A stretch of 7,036 bases of DNA from Chryseobacterium sp. (GCA_017989575.1 JAGNPP010000131.1:1-7036); one strand, 5' to 3'; positions 1-5,949 are shown, numbered from the stretch's first letter. Translations and numbers: made by a program. The notes: generated from the letters alone by a model not told the origin.

Positions 1-866
1 TGAGAAATGAGCATAACTTCAATGGTTATATTCACTTAAAATCGATTCCTGGAGCGAGTGATATTTTGATGCAGGAAGCCGCACTTTACGCAGACCGACT
101 TTCCGTAAACCTGGAAATTCCGACAGAATCTGGATTGAAGCTTTTGGCGCCGGACAAAAATCGGGAAGATATGTTGCAACCAATGCGAATCGTGCAAAAA
201 GGAATCCAGCAATACAAAGACGAAAAGAAAATCATCAAAAGCGTTCCGAAGTTTGCTCCAGCAGGACAATCCACCCAAATGATTGTCGGCGCAACCAACG
301 AAAACGATTTGCAAATCATCAAAGTCGCCGACCATTTCTACCAAAATTACGGAATGAAACGTGTCTATTATTCGGGTTATATTCCTGTGACGTCGGACAA
401 TCGATTGCCGGCAATTACGGCGGAAGTTCCGGTTTTAAGGGAAAATCGGTTGTATCAATCCGATTGGTTGATGAGGTTTTATGGTTTCAAAGCAGACGAA
501 ATTTTAGATTCCAATATGCCATTTCTGGATTTGGAAGTGGACCCCAAATTAAGTTGGGCGTTGCGTCACTTAGACCAATTTCCAGTCAATCTTCAAACCG
601 CTGATTACAAAATGATTCTTAGAATTCAGGGAATTGGAGTGAAGACGGCGATGAAGATTGTCAGCTCCAGACGTTTCCAGGTTTTGAATATCGATAATTT
701 GAAAAAGTTAGGCGCAGCTGTCAATCGTGCAAAATATTTCATCGATTTCAGTTACGGCAATCCATTTTTGAAACATTTGACAGATTTGAATTTGAGAAAA
801 TTAATTATCGGCGGAAGTCAGTCGAAATTTCAAAATCAGTTTTCTCAGCAATTGACTTTGTTTTGA
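1..866 (+). CDS. Putative DNA modification/repair radical SAM protein, C-terminal part (5' end outside window)
   Basis: The frame is open from the window edge (first full codon at position 3), giving 287 visible residues ending in LTLF and TGA at 864-866. The ATG at 69 is internal, because family-like sequence continues upstream of it: RNEHNFNGYIHLKSIPGA, then DRLSVNLEIPTESGLKLLAPDK. I recognise these as hallmarks of the radical SAM family TIGR03916 (putative DNA modification/repair radical SAM protein). The N-terminal part, where the CxxxCxxC 4Fe-4S motif would lie, is not in the window, so the cluster ligands cannot be checked. Near the C terminus, visible residues 206-224 (LRIQGIGVKTAMKIVSSRR) look like a helix-hairpin-helix DNA-binding motif with a GIG turn. 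The family almost always sits beside a TIGR03915/DUF4130 protein. Here that partner is at 2137-2895, with a peptidase gene on the other strand between them. The chemistry and substrate are unknown; a role in DNA metabolism is inferred from the family and the HhH motif. Confidence 0.88.
   Translation, partial: RNEHNFNGYIHLKSIPGASDILMQEAALYADRLSVNLEIPTESGLKLLAPDKNREDMLQPMRIVQKGIQQYKDEKKIIKSVPKFAPAGQSTQMIVGATNENDLQIIKVADHFYQNYGMKRVYYSGYIPVTSDNRLPAITAEVPVLRENRLYQSDWLMRFYGFKADEILDSNMPFLDLEVDPKLSWALRHLDQFPVNLQTADYKMILRIQGIGVKTAMKIVSSRRFQVLNIDNLKKLGAAVNRAKYFIDFSYGNPFLKHLTDLNLRKLIIGGSQSKFQNQFSQQLTLF
618..674 (+). other. Helix-hairpin-helix motif in the radical SAM protein
   Basis: The encoded segment LRIQGIGVKTAMKIVSSRR fits the HhH pattern: hydrophobic helix, a GIG hairpin turn, then a second helix beginning with a small/basic KTA and ending in arginines. 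HhH motifs bind the DNA backbone without sequence specificity in many glycosylases and nucleases. This is pattern recognition by eye, not a profile score. Confidence 0.65.
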
Positions 867-868
867 CC

Positions 869-897
869 AAAAATACCTTGATTAATATGTATTAAGG
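869..897 (-). terminator. Weak candidate terminator of the S58 peptidase gene
   Basis: Read on the minus strand, CCTTAAT (897-891) can pair with ATCAAGG (882-876) using one G-U pair and an 8-nt loop, and is followed by TATTTTTGG. The left arm overlaps the TAA stop of the peptidase gene. The stem is AT-rich and weak. It lies in the 25-bp gap between two convergent genes, where a terminator would be expected. Confidence 0.3.
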
Positions 898-2016
898 AAT
901 ACGATTGTATTTTTTTAATAAATCTTTTAATGTATCTAAAGGAATTGATTCAACTTGATGACCATCGTTTCCTTTCATCGTAGTCGCCATTGTAAGAGAA
1001 TTTAGGATTGCTTCTTCTGTAGCTTCTATAGCTGCCAAAAATAATTGGGATGTATAATCATTATGTAGATTTGGAATATTCTTCACCGAACCTTCCGGTT
1101 GGTGCTGAATCCTAGATTCTAAATCTGTAGAAAAAGCGATTGCATATTCTCCGCTTCCGTGAGACATTATTCCTCCGGTTCTTCCCACTCCAATCATTGC
1201 TCTTGCCGCCAATCTTTCCAGATTACGACTATCTAAAGGAGCATCTGTCGCCACAACAATCATACAAGACCCATCAACATTATTTAATAACTGATTACTA
1301 AATGAAAACTTTTTTAATTCTTTTCCAACCGGAACACCATCAATTTGTAAAACACCACCAAAATTGGTCTGCACAAGCACTCCGACGGTGTAACCACCTA
1401 AACTTTGAGGAAGTTTGCGAGATGAAGTACCGATACCACCTTTGAAAGAAAAACAGGTTGTACCCGTACCAGCTCCCACATTTCCTTCTTCAACGAAGCC
1501 GTTTGCTTTTTGAATTGCTTCCAGGACATCGTTTTCTTGGATATGCCGACCACGAATATCGTTGAGCCACCCATCATTTGTTTCTCCTACGACAGCATTT
1601 ACAGACTGAATTTTTTCATTCCCTTTTTGCTGAAGAGTGTAAGTAATTAAAGCATTTATTCCCGTACTTACATTTAAAGTATTTGTTAGTATTATTGGGG
1701 TTTCAAGATTTCCTAATTCCATTACCTGTGTATAGCCAGCAAGCTTGCCAAAGCCGTTGCCTACAAATATAGCTGCAGGAACTTTCTGCTGAAAAATATT
1801 TCCATTGTGTGGTAGAATTGCAGTAACACCGGTTCTAACGTTTTCGCCTTTTATCATTGTTTTATGCCCTACTAAAACACCAGCAACATCAGTAATACTA
1901 TTCTGTTTACCTGGCTGTAAAACTCCGGGCTTTATTCCCAACTCACGAATTCTTTTTTGAGCAAAAGCACCATTAAATAAAACAATAAGGAACAAAATCA
2001 CTAAATTTTTAAGCAT
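892..2016 (-). CDS. Secreted S58 family peptidase (DmpA / beta-aminopeptidase-like)
   Basis: Predicted 374-residue N-terminal-nucleophile peptidase of the DmpA/BapA family. These enzymes are made as a precursor that cleaves itself at a Gly-Ser bond and then act as aminopeptidases, some on D-amino-acid or beta-amino-acid N termini. With the start at 2016 the nucleophile is Ser250 in DGSCMIVVATDAPL, preceded by Gly249. The SGE motif (Ser288, Glu290) lies exactly 38 residues later, as in the family. Other landmarks are TDVAGVLVGH near the N terminus, NVGAGTGTTCFSFKGGIG, and RLAARAMIGVGRTGG. The N terminus (MLKNLVILFLIVLFNGAFA, then QKR) is a Sec signal peptide with a likely AFA cleavage site, so the enzyme should be periplasmic or secreted. 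The frame stays open to an ATG at 2101-2103, but the extra 29 residues are encoded by an AT-rich stretch holding a promoter of the divergent gene, so they are probably not translated. An ATG at 2029-2031 is an alternative start. The natural substrate cannot be told. Confidence 0.9.
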   Translation of the reverse strand: MLKNLVILFLIVLFNGAFAQKRIRELGIKPGVLQPGKQNSITDVAGVLVGHKTMIKGENVRTGVTAILPHNGNIFQQKVPAAIFVGNGFGKLAGYTQVMELGNLETPIILTNTLNVSTGINALITYTLQQKGNEKIQSVNAVVGETNDGWLNDIRGRHIQENDVLEAIQKANGFVEEGNVGAGTGTTCFSFKGGIGTSSRKLPQSLGGYTVGVLVQTNFGGVLQIDGVPVGKELKKFSFSNQLLNNVDGSCMIVVATDAPLDSRNLERLAARAMIGVGRTGGIMSHGSGEYAIAFSTDLESRIQHQPEGSVKNIPNLHNDYTSQLFLAAIEATEEAILNSLTMATTMKGNDGHQVESIPLDTLKDLLKKYNRIP

Positions 2017-2052
2017 TTTATAAGATAACATTGAAGTAAACATATTGTATTG

Positions 2053-2089
2053 TAAATTTGATATAGCAATATTATCATATAAATTTGAT
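2053..2089. repeat. 10-bp direct repeat TAAATTTGAT, two copies 27 bp apart
   Basis: TAAATTTGAT occurs at 2053-2062 and again, without mismatch, at 2080-2089. The copies supply the -33-like and -7-like boxes of the candidate promoter. Each copy on its own also contains a TAnnTTTG element. It could be a promoter duplication, a regulator binding site, or chance in AT-rich DNA. Confidence 0.6.
2057..2087 (+). promoter_or_regulatory. Candidate Bacteroidota-type promoter for the DUF4130 protein gene
   Basis: TTTG at 2057-2060 and TAAATTTG at 2080-2087 are separated by 19 bp. This fits the Bacteroidota primary-sigma consensus of a TTTG-like -33 element and a TAnnTTTG -7 element. Transcription would start near 2093, leaving a leader of about 45 nt before the ATG at 2137. 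The site lies upstream of the peptidase gene's preferred start on the opposite strand, so the two genes diverge from this region. Both promoter boxes fall within copies of a 10-bp direct repeat. Confidence 0.55.
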
Positions 2090-2136
2090 TGATTAAATAT
2101 CAATTTTAAGATTTTATATTATTTTTTTTAAAACAT

Positions 2137-2895
2137 ATGACAACCCTCCTCTACGATGGCAGTTTTGACGGACTTTTAACCGCAGTATTCGAAGTTTTTG
2201 AATACAAGTACAATGATGTCGAAATCCGAAACAGGGAAAGATTTCAACAGGAAAATATGTTCGCCGAAATTCACGAGGTTGCGACTCAAAACGAAAAATC
2301 TGACAGAGTTTTAAAGAAATTAGAAACAAGCATTGGAAAATCCGGCATCAAACAATTGCTGATGGTTTTCCTCTCAGAACTTCCTGAGTCCGAAGATTTG
2401 ATTTTTTCTGCCATCAAACAATCCATCAAAAGTCCTGAAAATAATGTCCTGCAGAATTTCGCCAATGATGATATTCTTCAGATCTCAAAAATTTGCAAAT
2501 CCGTCAGTCGAGAACGCCATCGGATGACTGCGTTTGTCAGGTTTGAGAAAATGAAGGATGATATTTATTTTGCCAAGATTGACCCTGATTTTGATGTTCT
2601 GCCTTTGATTCGAAAACATTTCAAAGACAGATACGCGGACCAAAAATGGATGATTTACGACCTCAAACGACATTACGGCTTGTTTTATGATTTAGAGGAG
2701 TGTGAATTTTTTTATCCTGACGAAAAATTTAATCTCAATCAATACCAACAGAAATTCCACGAGGAAGAAATCAATTATCAGGAACTTTGGAAAAGTTATT
2801 TCACGAAGACGAATATTAAGGAAAGGAAAAATATCAAGCTCCACGTCCAACACGTTCCGAAACGTTATTGGAAATATTTGACTGAGAAATTCTAA
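2137..2895 (+). CDS. TIGR03915/DUF4130-type putative DNA metabolism protein, partner of the radical SAM protein
   Basis: A 252-residue protein that I recognise as the partner family of the TIGR03916 radical SAM protein. Landmarks are the N-terminal YDGSFDGLLTAVFEVFE (residues 6-22), then VSRERHRMTAFVRFEK (123-138) and IDPDFDVLPLIRKHFKDRY (148-166), followed by ADQKWMIYDLKRHYG (167-181). A PKRYWKYL motif (241-248) lies near the C terminus. In many genomes this family is fused to a C-terminal uracil-DNA-glycosylase-like domain. This copy ends right after the PKRYW motif and has no glycosylase domain, so it is the short form. There is no signal peptide, so it is cytoplasmic. The biochemical activity is unknown; a role in DNA repair or modification is inferred from the conserved pairing and the fusions seen in relatives. 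The stop lies 3 bp from the stop of the convergent receptor gene, leaving no space for a terminator between them. Confidence 0.87.
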   Translation: MTTLLYDGSFDGLLTAVFEVFEYKYNDVEIRNRERFQQENMFAEIHEVATQNEKSDRVLKKLETSIGKSGIKQLLMVFLSELPESEDLIFSAIKQSIKSPENNVLQNFANDDILQISKICKSVSRERHRMTAFVRFEKMKDDIYFAKIDPDFDVLPLIRKHFKDRYADQKWMIYDLKRHYGLFYDLEECEFFYPDEKFNLNQYQQKFHEEEINYQELWKSYFTKTNIKERKNIKLHVQHVPKRYWKYLTEKF

Positions 2896-2898
2896 ATT

Positions 2899-4926
2899 TT
2901 ATAATTGAATAGTCGCGCCCAACACAAAATTCCGTTTTGCCGATGGATTATAAAATCGGTTTCCAAAAGCATTGATGTCAAATCCTAAAACATAATCCGT
3001 ATTGTACAAATTCTGAATTTGGAAATACAAATCCAACTTTGATTTTTCAAAAACAATTGGGTATCGGAATTGAATATTAGAAACCAAACTCGGTTCCGAC
3101 CAGACAGAATTCGAGTCTGTCAAAGGAATTTTTGAAGTCAGAAATTGAGAATAATCAACGGCTAATTTTTTGAAGAAAGTGAAATTCAGCAAACTGTTGA
3201 TGGTTGTTTTCGGAACGCCGGTTAACGCATTTCCTGAAAAATCAGAAGTTCCTTGCGCATAATTTTTAAATTTAAAATCATAAATGCTTCCCGAAAACCT
3301 GAATTTGAAATGACTCAAAACAGCATTCTTCAAATCAAACCGTTTCGATTCCAAGAGAAATTCCCAACCTTTTTGAACCGTGTTTCCCTGATTCACAAAA
3401 TATTCCTGTCCAGCTTCATTCTGTCTTCGTACGATCGCATCTTTCATTCGGAAATCAAAATAATTAAGTTCCACAAAAACGGTATTTCCAAACTGTTTCC
3501 TTACGCCAATTTCCTTATTCCAGCCATATTCCGGAACAAGATGGAAATTGAATTGCTGATTGGAAGAACGAATCTCTTCATTCGTCGGCGCCGAATTTCC
3601 TTTCCCTATTTTCCCTCTCACAGAAAATCCTTTATCCAAAACGTATGTCATCCCAAAGTTCGGCAACCATTGGTCTTTGAACTTTACATTTCCCGTTTCA
3701 GAAGTTGGGAAAATCTTTTCCCATTTGTAAGCATTTGAATTTAAACTAATGGAAATATCTGTAAACAACCGCTCATTAAAATTCAATTTCTGCGACAGAA
3801 CATAGAACCCGGAATTGTTTCTCAGCTTATCAAAATTCTGTGGATTCCCTTCTATTCCACTATTGTTGTCATAGTTTTTGATATAAATTGGATTGGTCGC
3901 ACCTTCGTAACCTAAGCGCCATTCAGCTGAAACATTATTCCAATTTTTCTCGTAATTGAAATGCGTTCTAAGTGCATAATTACTTTCAAATCGGTTTTCA
4001 AAATTGGTGATGAAAGGATTCTCAAAATCGACATAAGAGCCTTGAACCAAAACAAAATGTGAAAGTCCGTTCGTCAATTGATATTGATTGGAAAGTCCTG
4101 CCAAGACCATTTTATTTCTGATTCCTGCATTTTGCTCTTTCGCTCCGGGAAGTGTTGCCGTTGCTGGTCTGGCTTGCTTTCGGTTGGCTTCCATTTGCGC
4201 CAAAGTTAATCCGCCAGGCGTTTCATAATCCAAATCGGAGAAAAGTAGCATTGCCTTCAGTTCGCCTTTGTCAGAGTATTTGAAATTGTCCTTAATGAAA
4301 ATTTGCTTTCGCTCAACCGCCGATTGTTCACGGTAAGAATCTGTTCTGTAATAATTTTGATAAACCTGTAAAAAATGCTTTCCCAATTGCTTCGAAAAAT
4401 TGATACTTTCATTAAAAGTCCCATAACTTCCAGACGAAAGATTCAAAGACAAGTCATCAGAATTTTGAGTTTGTAATAATAATGTTCCACCAGTCACCGC
4501 ACCAAAATCACCACTTTCCGGACCTTTATAAATCTCAATTTTATGAATTAAATCCGGCGCGATCTGATTGAAATAAGTATTCCCCGAAGCATCAGACAAA
4601 ATAAAATCATCCAGATAAACTTTTACATTCCGAACGCCAAAAGGCGAACGCAGAGAACTTCCACGCACTGCAATCCTGTAACTTCCCGGCGAACGTTCTT
4701 CCATTCTCGCACCAGCAATCTGATTCACAGATTCCAACAATCGGTCTGGCGGATTCTGAGAAAGCAGATTTTCCGAAACCACAGAAACCGATTTGGTAGA
4801 GGCGATAAATGAAACCGACTTTTTATAAGCCTCAATTTTGACTTCCGAAATCAAAGCCACAGAATCGCTCTTCTGGGAAAAATAAAACACGCTAGAAAGT
4901 AAAAGTAGAAAGGAAAGTTTTTTCAT
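2899..4926 (-). CDS. TonB-dependent outer-membrane receptor (siderophore/metal type)
   Basis: A 675-residue outer-membrane receptor expected to import an iron complex or similar ligand using TonB-ExbBD energy. The chosen start gives MKKLSFLLLLSSVFYFSQ, a Sec signal peptide; an in-frame ATG at 4963-4965 would put 13 extra residues before it and is less likely. After the signal comes EVKIEAYKKS, a plausible TonB-box region. The plug domain (about residues 35-155) includes LLESVNQIAGARMEERSPGSYRI, RGSSLRSPFGVRNVKVYLDD and IHKIEIYKGPESGDFGAVTGGTL. The remainder is a barrel rich in alternating aromatic/polar strands, with late motifs such as YFQIQNLYNTDYV and the end NFVLGATIQL. There is no N-terminal carboxypeptidase-regulatory-like extension and no SusD neighbour, so it is not a SusC glycan receptor. 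Neighbours do not indicate the ligand: no siderophore genes or TonB/ExbBD are present here. No clear Fur box or promoter was seen upstream. Confidence 0.93.
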   Translation of the reverse strand: MKKLSFLLLLSSVFYFSQKSDSVALISEVKIEAYKKSVSFIASTKSVSVVSENLLSQNPPDRLLESVNQIAGARMEERSPGSYRIAVRGSSLRSPFGVRNVKVYLDDFILSDASGNTYFNQIAPDLIHKIEIYKGPESGDFGAVTGGTLLLQTQNSDDLSLNLSSGSYGTFNESINFSKQLGKHFLQVYQNYYRTDSYREQSAVERKQIFIKDNFKYSDKGELKAMLLFSDLDYETPGGLTLAQMEANRKQARPATATLPGAKEQNAGIRNKMVLAGLSNQYQLTNGLSHFVLVQGSYVDFENPFITNFENRFESNYALRTHFNYEKNWNNVSAEWRLGYEGATNPIYIKNYDNNSGIEGNPQNFDKLRNNSGFYVLSQKLNFNERLFTDISISLNSNAYKWEKIFPTSETGNVKFKDQWLPNFGMTYVLDKGFSVRGKIGKGNSAPTNEEIRSSNQQFNFHLVPEYGWNKEIGVRKQFGNTVFVELNYFDFRMKDAIVRRQNEAGQEYFVNQGNTVQKGWEFLLESKRFDLKNAVLSHFKFRFSGSIYDFKFKNYAQGTSDFSGNALTGVPKTTINSLLNFTFFKKLAVDYSQFLTSKIPLTDSNSVWSEPSLVSNIQFRYPIVFEKSKLDLYFQIQNLYNTDYVLGFDINAFGNRFYNPSAKRNFVLGATIQL

Positions 4927-5070
4927 TGTTCTCAACACAGAAATCATTGTGCCGAAACAAGGCAATCGTTAAAAAATTCACAAAAAAGTAATTCTTAACT
5001 TACATCAATGTGAGGCGGATCTCAGCGCTATAAATTTGCACTATAATTAATCAACAAAATATTAAAAATT
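4927..5070. promoter_or_regulatory. Divergent intergenic region between receptor and YceI genes
   Basis: These 144 bp separate the start of the receptor gene (-) from that of the YceI gene (+) and must hold both promoters. On the plus strand TAAATTTG at 5031-5038 is a full match to the TAnnTTTG -7 element, about 33 bp before the YceI ATG, but no good -33 box is present. On the minus strand I found no convincing promoter element for the receptor. Confidence 0.5.
5031..5038 (+). promoter_or_regulatory. Candidate -7 element of the yceI-like gene
   Basis: TAAATTTG matches the Bacteroidota -7 consensus TAnnTTTG. Transcription would begin near 5044, giving a short A-rich leader of about 27 nt with no Shine-Dalgarno sequence, as is common in this phylum. 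The -33 region lacks a good TTTG, which lowers confidence. Confidence 0.45.
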
Positions 5071-5580
5071 ATGGCAACTAAATGGTTATTAGACCCAACG
5101 CATAGCGAAATCACTTTCAAAGTAAAACACTTGATGATTTCCAACGTAAAAGGAGAATTCACAACTTTCAACGCAGAGATCGACGCAGAAGATGACACAT
5201 TCGCAAGCGCAAAAGTTTCTGCTTTCATCGATACAGATTCTATCTTCACCAACAATACAGACAGAGACAATCACCTGAAATCAGCAGATTTCTTCAACGC
5301 AGAAGCCAATCCGAAAATCACTTTCGAAGCTTCAACTTTGAACGGCGATGTGACTGGAAACCTAACATTGAACGGTATTACCAAAGAAATCAGTTTGGAC
5401 GTTGACTTCGGCGGAATCAATTCTGATCCTTGGGGCAACACCAAAGCAGGTTTCTCATTCGAAGGGAAGATCAAAAGATCAGACTTCGGTCTTACTTGGA
5501 ACGCAGCATTGGAAACAGGCGGCGTGATGGTAAGCGAAGACGTGAAAATTGCAGGAGAACTGCAGTTCGTAAAACAATAA
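5071..5580 (+). CDS. YceI family protein
   Basis: A 169-residue YceI-domain protein with a lipocalin-like beta-barrel fold; some relatives bind polyisoprenoid lipids in the barrel. Landmarks in order are WLLDPTHSEITFKVKHLMIS (residues 5-24), the VKGEFTTFNAEID strand pair, DRDNHLKSADFFNAEANPKITF (about 64-85), GNLTLNGITKEISLDVDFGG, and the C-terminal KIKRSDFGLTWN followed by MVSEDVKIAGELQF. The length is typical of a bare YceI domain. Unlike the E. coli founder there is no signal peptide: the protein starts directly in the first strand, so it is probably cytoplasmic. The gene stands alone, with its own terminator downstream and the receptor gene diverging upstream. The cellular role is unknown. 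Plentiful AAC/AAA/GAA codons and a strong terminator hint at good expression, but that is inference. Confidence 0.93.
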   Translation: MATKWLLDPTHSEITFKVKHLMISNVKGEFTTFNAEIDAEDDTFASAKVSAFIDTDSIFTNNTDRDNHLKSADFFNAEANPKITFEASTLNGDVTGNLTLNGITKEISLDVDFGGINSDPWGNTKAGFSFEGKIKRSDFGLTWNAALETGGVMVSEDVKIAGELQFVKQ

Positions 5581-5613
5581 TACATCATAGTATTTTTATA
5601 GTTTGAGTTTTTT

Positions 5614-5650
5614 AAAGTGTGAGCAAAGGCAACTTTGTTCACGCTTTTTT
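5614..5650 (+). terminator. Rho-independent terminator of the yceI-like gene
   Basis: A 12-bp stem (5617-5628 with 5633-5644) has two G-U pairs and no mismatch and closes on a GCAA loop, a GNRA tetraloop. It is followed by six T at 5645-5650. AAA at 5614-5616 can extend the stem with the first T residues, which would also make it partly usable from the other strand. It begins 36 bp after the YceI stop. Confidence 0.9.
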
Positions 5651-5679
5651 GATTTTAATCGTTTTGATTTTAATAATTT

Positions 5680-5785
5680 GGGCAGCTAATCCGCCTTCCG
5701 TTCCCAATCTTTTTTGCAGACGATTTCAGTCTAAATAGAACTTGAGTACAAGCAAAAAAGGATTTCCACTCAAGTCTGGCTGCGC
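5680..5785. repeat. Intergenic dyad repeat element of flavobacterial type
   Basis: Nested inverted repeats build this roughly 106-bp element. GCAGC (5682-5686) pairs with GCTGC (5779-5783), AATCC (5688-5692) with GGATT (5760-5764), and CTTTTTTGC (5709-5717) perfectly with GCAAAAAAG (5752-5760). An alternative stem pairs ACTTGAGT (5740-5747) with ACTCAAGT (5768-5775). Words such as GGGCAGC, CCGCCTTCCG, AAAAAAGGATTTCC and GGCTGCGC resemble a dispersed intergenic element I remember from Chryseobacterium and Flavobacterium genomes. Only one copy is in this window, so its repetitive nature cannot be shown here. Confidence 0.6.
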
Positions 5786-5833
5786 TTCGCAAAGTTGAAC
5801 TTTTGTCTATCAATTCACAATCGTCCAAAATCG

Positions 5834-5849
5834 AAGATTTCAAAATCTT
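5834..5849. repeat. 16-bp near-palindrome AAGATTTCAAAATCTT
   Basis: Perfect 7-bp arms AAGATTT and AAATCTT flank a 2-bp centre (CA). The spacing suits a dimeric regulator site rather than a hairpin, because the loop is too short for RNA. It lies about 135 bp upstream of the dioxygenase start. AT-rich composition makes chance occurrence plausible. Confidence 0.35.
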
Positions 5850-5904
5850 AATTGTTCTTATGTGACTTTTGTAGTTCAAAAAAAATCAACTTAAGTGTTT
5901 CAAA

Positions 5905-5931
5905 AATCTGCTCAATCCGCCAAATCTGCGA
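5905..5931. repeat. Three imperfect 9-bp tandem units (AATCTGCNN)
   Basis: AATCTGCTC (5905-5913), AATCCGCCA (5914-5922) and AATCTGCGA (5923-5931) are contiguous and share the AATCYGC core. The array sits just upstream of the candidate -7 element of the dioxygenase gene. Similar AATCTGYGN strings are, from memory, common in intergenic DNA of this phylum; their function is unknown. Confidence 0.6.
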
Positions 5932-5941
5932 GAAAATAAAA

Positions 5942-5949
5942 TACATTTG
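5942..5949 (+). promoter_or_regulatory. Candidate -7 element of the dioxygenase gene
   Basis: TACATTTG is a full match to TAnnTTTG. Transcription would start near 5955, which is downstream of an in-frame ATG at 5950 (within the longest open frame that begins at 5947) and upstream of the ATG at 5983. This favours 5983 as the start. The 9-bp tandem units occupy the place where a -33 box would be, and no TTTG is seen there. Confidence 0.45.

Noticed and set aside
66..71. TTG/ATG at the left edge as the start of the radical SAM gene
   Set aside because: Family-like residues (FNGYIHLKSIPGA) continue in frame upstream to the window edge with no stop, so the gene is truncated by the window, not started here.
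36..344. Minus-strand frames opposite the radical SAM gene
   Set aside because: The plus strand carries clear family motifs across the same bases; the opposite frames are by-products of its codon pattern.
2037..2044. TATGTTTA on the minus strand as the -7 element of the peptidase gene
   Set aside because: It misses the final G of TAnnTTTG, has no good -33 box at the right distance, and AT-rich DNA yields such near matches easily.
3253..3738. 161-codon plus-strand frame inside the receptor gene
   Set aside because: It is antisense to a well-supported beta-barrel region and has biased, low-complexity composition and no recognisable domain.
5011..5024. TGAG-N6-CTCA inverted repeat upstream of the YceI gene as an operator
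   Set aside because: Only 4-bp arms with no extension; expected by chance in a region this size.
5670..5879. 69-codon frame on the minus strand in the intergenic region
   Set aside because: It runs into the dyad repeat element, its translation is the repeat itself, and it lacks a promoter, a conserved domain or other protein-like features.
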